Assembly: GCA_002352105.1 (NCBI GenBank)
Contig: DEHV01000060.1
Coordinates: 83,984 to 92,603 of the forward strand
DNA length: 8,620 nt
Direction: 5' to 3'
DNA from: Chitinophagaceae bacterium UBA2791
Lineage (GTDB): Bacteria; Bacteroidota; Bacteroidia; Chitinophagales; Chitinophagaceae
The position numbers and the translations under genes were made by a program. Under the pieces are notes generated by a model. It saw only the letters and a program-made list of their open reading frames with translations. It made no database searches and was not told the DNA's origin. Shown here one piece after another: positions 6,075 to 8,620 of this stretch (position 1 is the first letter of the stretch; every line of letters starts with the position of its first letter).

Positions 6075-7208
6075 ATGGCGGAAGAGAAAAAATTATTTAA
6101 GGTAACGATCGACAACATCACCGTTGAGGTGGAGCAGGGAACCACGATTCTCCAGGCGGCGCGTATGATCGGAGGCGATGTCGCTCCGCCGGCGATGTGT
6201 TACTATACTTCGCTGAAAGGCAGCGGCGGTAAATGCCGCACCTGCCTTGTGGAAGTGGCGGCGGGCTCCACAGCCGACCCCAGGCCGATGCCCAAGCTGG
6301 TAGCCAGTTGCCGCACCGCCGTGATGGATGGCATGGTGGTAAAAAACATCACCAGCGAAAAAGTTATCGACGCCAGGAATGGCGTGGTGGAATTCCTGCT
6401 GATCAATCATCCGCTCGACTGCCCCATCTGCGATCAGGCCGGGGAATGCCATCTGCAGGACCTTAGCTATGAGCATGGCAAAGAAGGCACCCGCTACGAA
6501 TTCCCGCGCAGAACATTTGAAAAGCACAATCTCGGCCCTTATATCCAGCTGCACATGACGCGCTGCATCCTTTGCTACCGTTGCGTGTACGTGGCCGACC
6601 AGTTGACCGAAAAGCGCGAGCATGGCATACTTGACCGGGGAGACCATGCCCAGATAGCCACTTATATTGAGAAAGCGCTGGACAATGATTTTATTGGCAA
6701 TGTGATCGACGTGTGCCCTGTTGGCGCGCTGACCGATCGCACTTTCCGTTTTAAGAACAGGGTATGGTTCCTCAAACCCATGGACGCCCACCGCGAATGC
6801 TCAAAATGCTGCGGCAGGGTTACCTTATGGAACCGGGGCGACGAAGTGTACCGCATTACGGCCCGGAAAGATCAATGGGGAGAAGTGAAAGAATGGATCT
6901 GCAACGAGTGCCGGTTCGATAAGAAACATGCGAGCGACTGGGTGATCGAGGGGCCGACAAAGGTCAGCCGTCATTCGGTAATTTCCCAGGGGCACTATGT
7001 GGGAACCGTTAAGCCTAAGGAAACCTTGCCAGAAGTGATGGGCGGGCGCGATCCCCGGTTGTTGATGGATATTCATTCCGTGAGCAAGGTCAATAAGCCG
7101 GAAGTAAAACTGTCCGAATTACCGGGGCCTTCAACCGGAGCCGTATTTGAGAAAAAAACCGACGAAACAAAGGCATTGAGCGATAAAGCTGATCAGGCAT
7201 CTAAATAA
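6075..7208 (+). CDS. nuoG: NADH-quinone oxidoreductase subunit G, short form without the molybdopterin-type domain
   Basis: This 377-residue Fe-S subunit carries electrons from NuoF towards NuoI. An N-terminal 2Fe-2S ferredoxin domain holds N1b (C42, C54, C57, C79). Next comes the His-Cys site for N5 (H112, C116, C119, C125 in NHPLDCPICDQAGEC), then N4 (C164, C167, C170 in RCILCYRC, and C214 in DVCPVGAL). After that, E. coli and Thermus NuoG carry a molybdopterin-oxidoreductase-like domain of several hundred residues. Here only its opening remains, with C242, C245, C246, C276 and C279, and the protein ends in a Lys/Asp-rich tail (about 355-377). I recall short NuoG forms as usual in Bacteroidota, so this is probably a lineage trait; the frame closes cleanly and nuoH begins 12 bp later, arguing against a frameshift. 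The ATG at 6075 gives the expected N-terminus. Confidence 0.94.
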   Translation: MAEEKKLFKVTIDNITVEVEQGTTILQAARMIGGDVAPPAMCYYTSLKGSGGKCRTCLVEVAAGSTADPRPMPKLVASCRTAVMDGMVVKNITSEKVIDARNGVVEFLLINHPLDCPICDQAGECHLQDLSYEHGKEGTRYEFPRRTFEKHNLGPYIQLHMTRCILCYRCVYVADQLTEKREHGILDRGDHAQIATYIEKALDNDFIGNVIDVCPVGALTDRTFRFKNRVWFLKPMDAHRECSKCCGRVTLWNRGDEVYRITARKDQWGEVKEWICNECRFDKKHASDWVIEGPTKVSRHSVISQGHYVGTVKPKETLPEVMGGRDPRLLMDIHSVSKVNKPEVKLSELPGPSTGAVFEKKTDETKALSDKADQASK

Positions 7209-7220
7209 TATATAGAAGAA

Positions 7221-8303
7221 ATGAGCGTATTCCTTGCGATAGACTGGGTATTTATACTGGAGAAACTCCTTCTCATCGTCGGCATTGTTTCCGTATCGCT
7301 TGTCATAGCCATGTACGAAACCTATGCCGAGCGTAAGGTGGCCGCCGTAATGCAGGATAGAAGGGGCCCCAACCGGGCCGGTCCCTTCGGGATCTTTCAA
7401 CCCCTTGCGGATGGCCTTAAGCTGTTCCTGAAGGAAGAGATCATTCCCAATACCTCTAACCGATTCTTGTTTGTACTCGGCCCGGCTTTGGCTATGCTTA
7501 CCGCGATGCTGACCTCGGCGGTGATCCCCTGGGGAGATAAGATACATTTTACGCTCTTTGGACAGGACAGGTATGTGAGTCTCCAGATCGCCGATATCAA
7601 TATCGGCATCCTCTATATTTTCGGCGTGGTGAGCGCGGGCGTTTACGGCATGATGATCGGTGGATGGGCGTCTAACAATAAGTTTTCCCTGATGGCCGCT
7701 CTGAGAGGCGCTTCGCAGGTCATTTCGTATGAGCTGCCTATGGGATTGTCGCTTATCGCCCTGCTGATGCTCACCGGGTCGCTGAAAATGAGCGAGATCG
7801 TAGGCGGGCAGATCGACAATCTTTATTATGTGGTTTTCCAGCCGCTGGGTTTCTTTATTTTCCTGGTTTGCTCTTTTGCAGAGTGTAACCGCACGCCGTT
7901 TGACCTGCCTGAAGCGGAAAGCGAGCTGAACTTTGGATATCACCAGGAATATTCTTCGATGAAACTGGGTTTTTACCTGTTCGCGGAATACATTAATATG
8001 TTCATCAGCAGCGCGGTAATGGTTACCCTGTTCTGGGGCGGTTATGATATTCCCTTTGTCAATGATGCGGAGTTGACGAAGAACCTGGGCATGAATATGA
8101 CCGCATTGTTGCAGGGGCTAAGCATGTTCCTGAAAACGGGCATATTCATTTTCTTCTTCATCTGGGTAAGATGGACGATACCGAGATTCCGGTACGACCA
8201 GCTGATGAACCTGGGATGGAAAGTGTTGATACCGCTGGCGCTGGCGAATATGATCATTACGGCTTTTGTGTCGTTGTTCAGGGAGCATGGATGGAATTTT
8301 TAA
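7221..8303 (+). CDS. nuoH: NADH-quinone oxidoreductase subunit H (membrane subunit at quinone site)
   Basis: This 360-residue integral membrane subunit links the quinone cavity to the first proton channel. Signature 1 is at about residues 34-72: YAERKVAAVMQDRRGPNR followed by GPFGIFQPLADGLKLFLKE. Signature 2 is ECNRTPFDLPEAESEL (221-236), followed by GYHQEYSSM; these acidic residues (E221, D228, E231, E233, E235) lie in the quinone-proton coupling region of the family. About eight hydrophobic helices are evident, including 11-31, 82-103, 128-150, 170-187, 203-219, 251-272, 303-318 and 333-352. Length is normal for the family. It follows nuoG by 12 bp with a weak purine stretch (GAAGAA) before the ATG. 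The stop at 8301-8303 is directly followed by the -33 box of a candidate promoter for nuoI. Confidence 0.97.
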   Translation: MSVFLAIDWVFILEKLLLIVGIVSVSLVIAMYETYAERKVAAVMQDRRGPNRAGPFGIFQPLADGLKLFLKEEIIPNTSNRFLFVLGPALAMLTAMLTSAVIPWGDKIHFTLFGQDRYVSLQIADINIGILYIFGVVSAGVYGMMIGGWASNNKFSLMAALRGASQVISYELPMGLSLIALLMLTGSLKMSEIVGGQIDNLYYVVFQPLGFFIFLVCSFAECNRTPFDLPEAESELNFGYHQEYSSMKLGFYLFAEYINMFISSAVMVTLFWGGYDIPFVNDAELTKNLGMNMTALLQGLSMFLKTGIFIFFFIWVRWTIPRFRYDQLMNLGWKVLIPLALANMIITAFVSLFREHGWNF

Positions 8304-8334
8304 TTTGCCGGCGGGCGCATAAAAAATATTTTTG
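8304..8334 (+). promoter_or_regulatory. Bacteroidota-type promoter between nuoH and nuoI
   Basis: TTTG (8304-8307), a 19-nt spacer and TATTTTTG (8327-8334) match the Bacteroidota consensus TTTG-N19-TAnnTTTG at every defined position. The following CACAC is shared with the candidate nuoA promoter. A start about 6-7 nt downstream (near 8341) would give a leader of roughly 35 nt before the nuoI ATG at 8376. The box begins exactly after the nuoH stop codon. Confidence 0.65.
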
Positions 8335-8375
8335 CACACTTCTGATATAAACAGCCTGTATAGGGCGAATTCGAT

Positions 8376-8620
8376 ATGCAGTCATTAACAAATAAATCGA
8401 GGCAGGTAGACCGGAAGCCGATGACATTCCTGGAAAGGATGTACGTGTGGAACATTGCGGTGGGTATGTGGATCACCCTGAAACACGTTTTTAAAAAGAA
8501 GGCTACCATTAACTACCCCGAGCAGAAAAGGGTGTTCAGCCCTGTGTTCAGGGGATTGCAGGTGTTGAACCGCGATGCCGAAGGGCGGGAGAACTGTACA
8601 GCCTGCGGGCTATGCGCCGT
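8376..8620 (+). CDS. nuoI: NADH-quinone oxidoreductase subunit I, N-terminal part (3'-truncated by window)
   Basis: The visible 81 full codons match the beginning of NuoI, the 2x[4Fe-4S] ferredoxin-like subunit that carries clusters N6a and N6b between NuoG and NuoB. The hydrophobic/amphipathic stretch WNIAVGMWITLKHVF (25-39) is the membrane-facing N-terminal helix region. NYPEQKRVFSPVFRG and LNRDAEGRENC follow, and the first cluster motif begins with C74, C77 and C80 (CTACGLC) just before the window ends. The second CxxCxxC set would lie outside. Start choice is uncertain: ATG at 8376 gives a slightly longer N-terminus, while in-frame ATGs at 8421 and 8439 are possible; no Shine-Dalgarno sequence is seen. 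The 72-bp gap from nuoH contains a promoter candidate. Confidence 0.93.
   Translation, partial: MQSLTNKSRQVDRKPMTFLERMYVWNIAVGMWITLKHVFKKKATINYPEQKRVFSPVFRGLQVLNRDAEGRENCTACGLCA

Noticed and set aside
7131..7943. Minus-strand open frame (270 codons) opposite the nuoG end and nuoH
   Set aside because: It spans two confident genes on the other strand, is rich in His/Arg/Gln as expected from reversed membrane-protein codons, and matches no family I recognise.

Overview
The window is the 5' two-thirds of a nuo operon, which encodes the proton-pumping NADH:quinone oxidoreductase (respiratory complex I). All genes are on the + strand. The organism is most likely a member of the Bacteroidota, probably close to Chitinophagaceae. 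Four things point there: promoter-like boxes of the Bacteroidota type (TAnnTTTG, one with TTTG exactly 19 nt upstream), an almost complete lack of Shine-Dalgarno sequences, separate nuoC and nuoD genes, and a short NuoG that lacks the large molybdopterin-oxidoreductase-like domain. The family-level placement is an inference from sequence style.

Layout: bases 1-498 hold the 3' end of an unrelated TPR-repeat protein gene, closed by a strong intrinsic terminator (537-572). The 229-bp gap 499-727 also carries a candidate nuo promoter (-7 box at 616-623). Then follow nuoA (728-1126), nuoB (1246-1824), nuoC (1891-2397), nuoD (2435-3658), nuoE (3681-4181), a small exported NTF2-like/DUF4440-type protein (4195-4635), nuoF (4671-6020), nuoG (6075-7208), nuoH (7221-8303) and the start of nuoI (8376, cut by the window end). 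No gap exceeds 300 bp, and I see no RNA gene, mobile element, CRISPR array or integration site.

How the genes work together: NuoE, NuoF and NuoG form the NADH-oxidising module (FMN plus Fe-S clusters N1a, N3, N1b, N4, N5). NuoB, NuoC, NuoD and NuoI form the connecting quinone-reducing module (N2 in NuoB, N6a/N6b in NuoI). NuoA and NuoH are membrane subunits at the quinone site and proximal proton channel. The remaining membrane subunits (NuoJ-N) would be expected downstream of the window. All cluster-ligand cysteines expected in the visible subunits are present.

Non-routine points: the exported DUF4440-like gene inserted between nuoE and nuoF; a near-perfect Bacteroidota promoter between nuoH and nuoI; a hairpin plus U6 tract between nuoF and nuoG that looks like an attenuator; and a cysteine-rich CxxCC...CxxC remnant at the point where NuoG loses its large C-terminal domain. 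I see no evidence for a wholly new multi-gene system.
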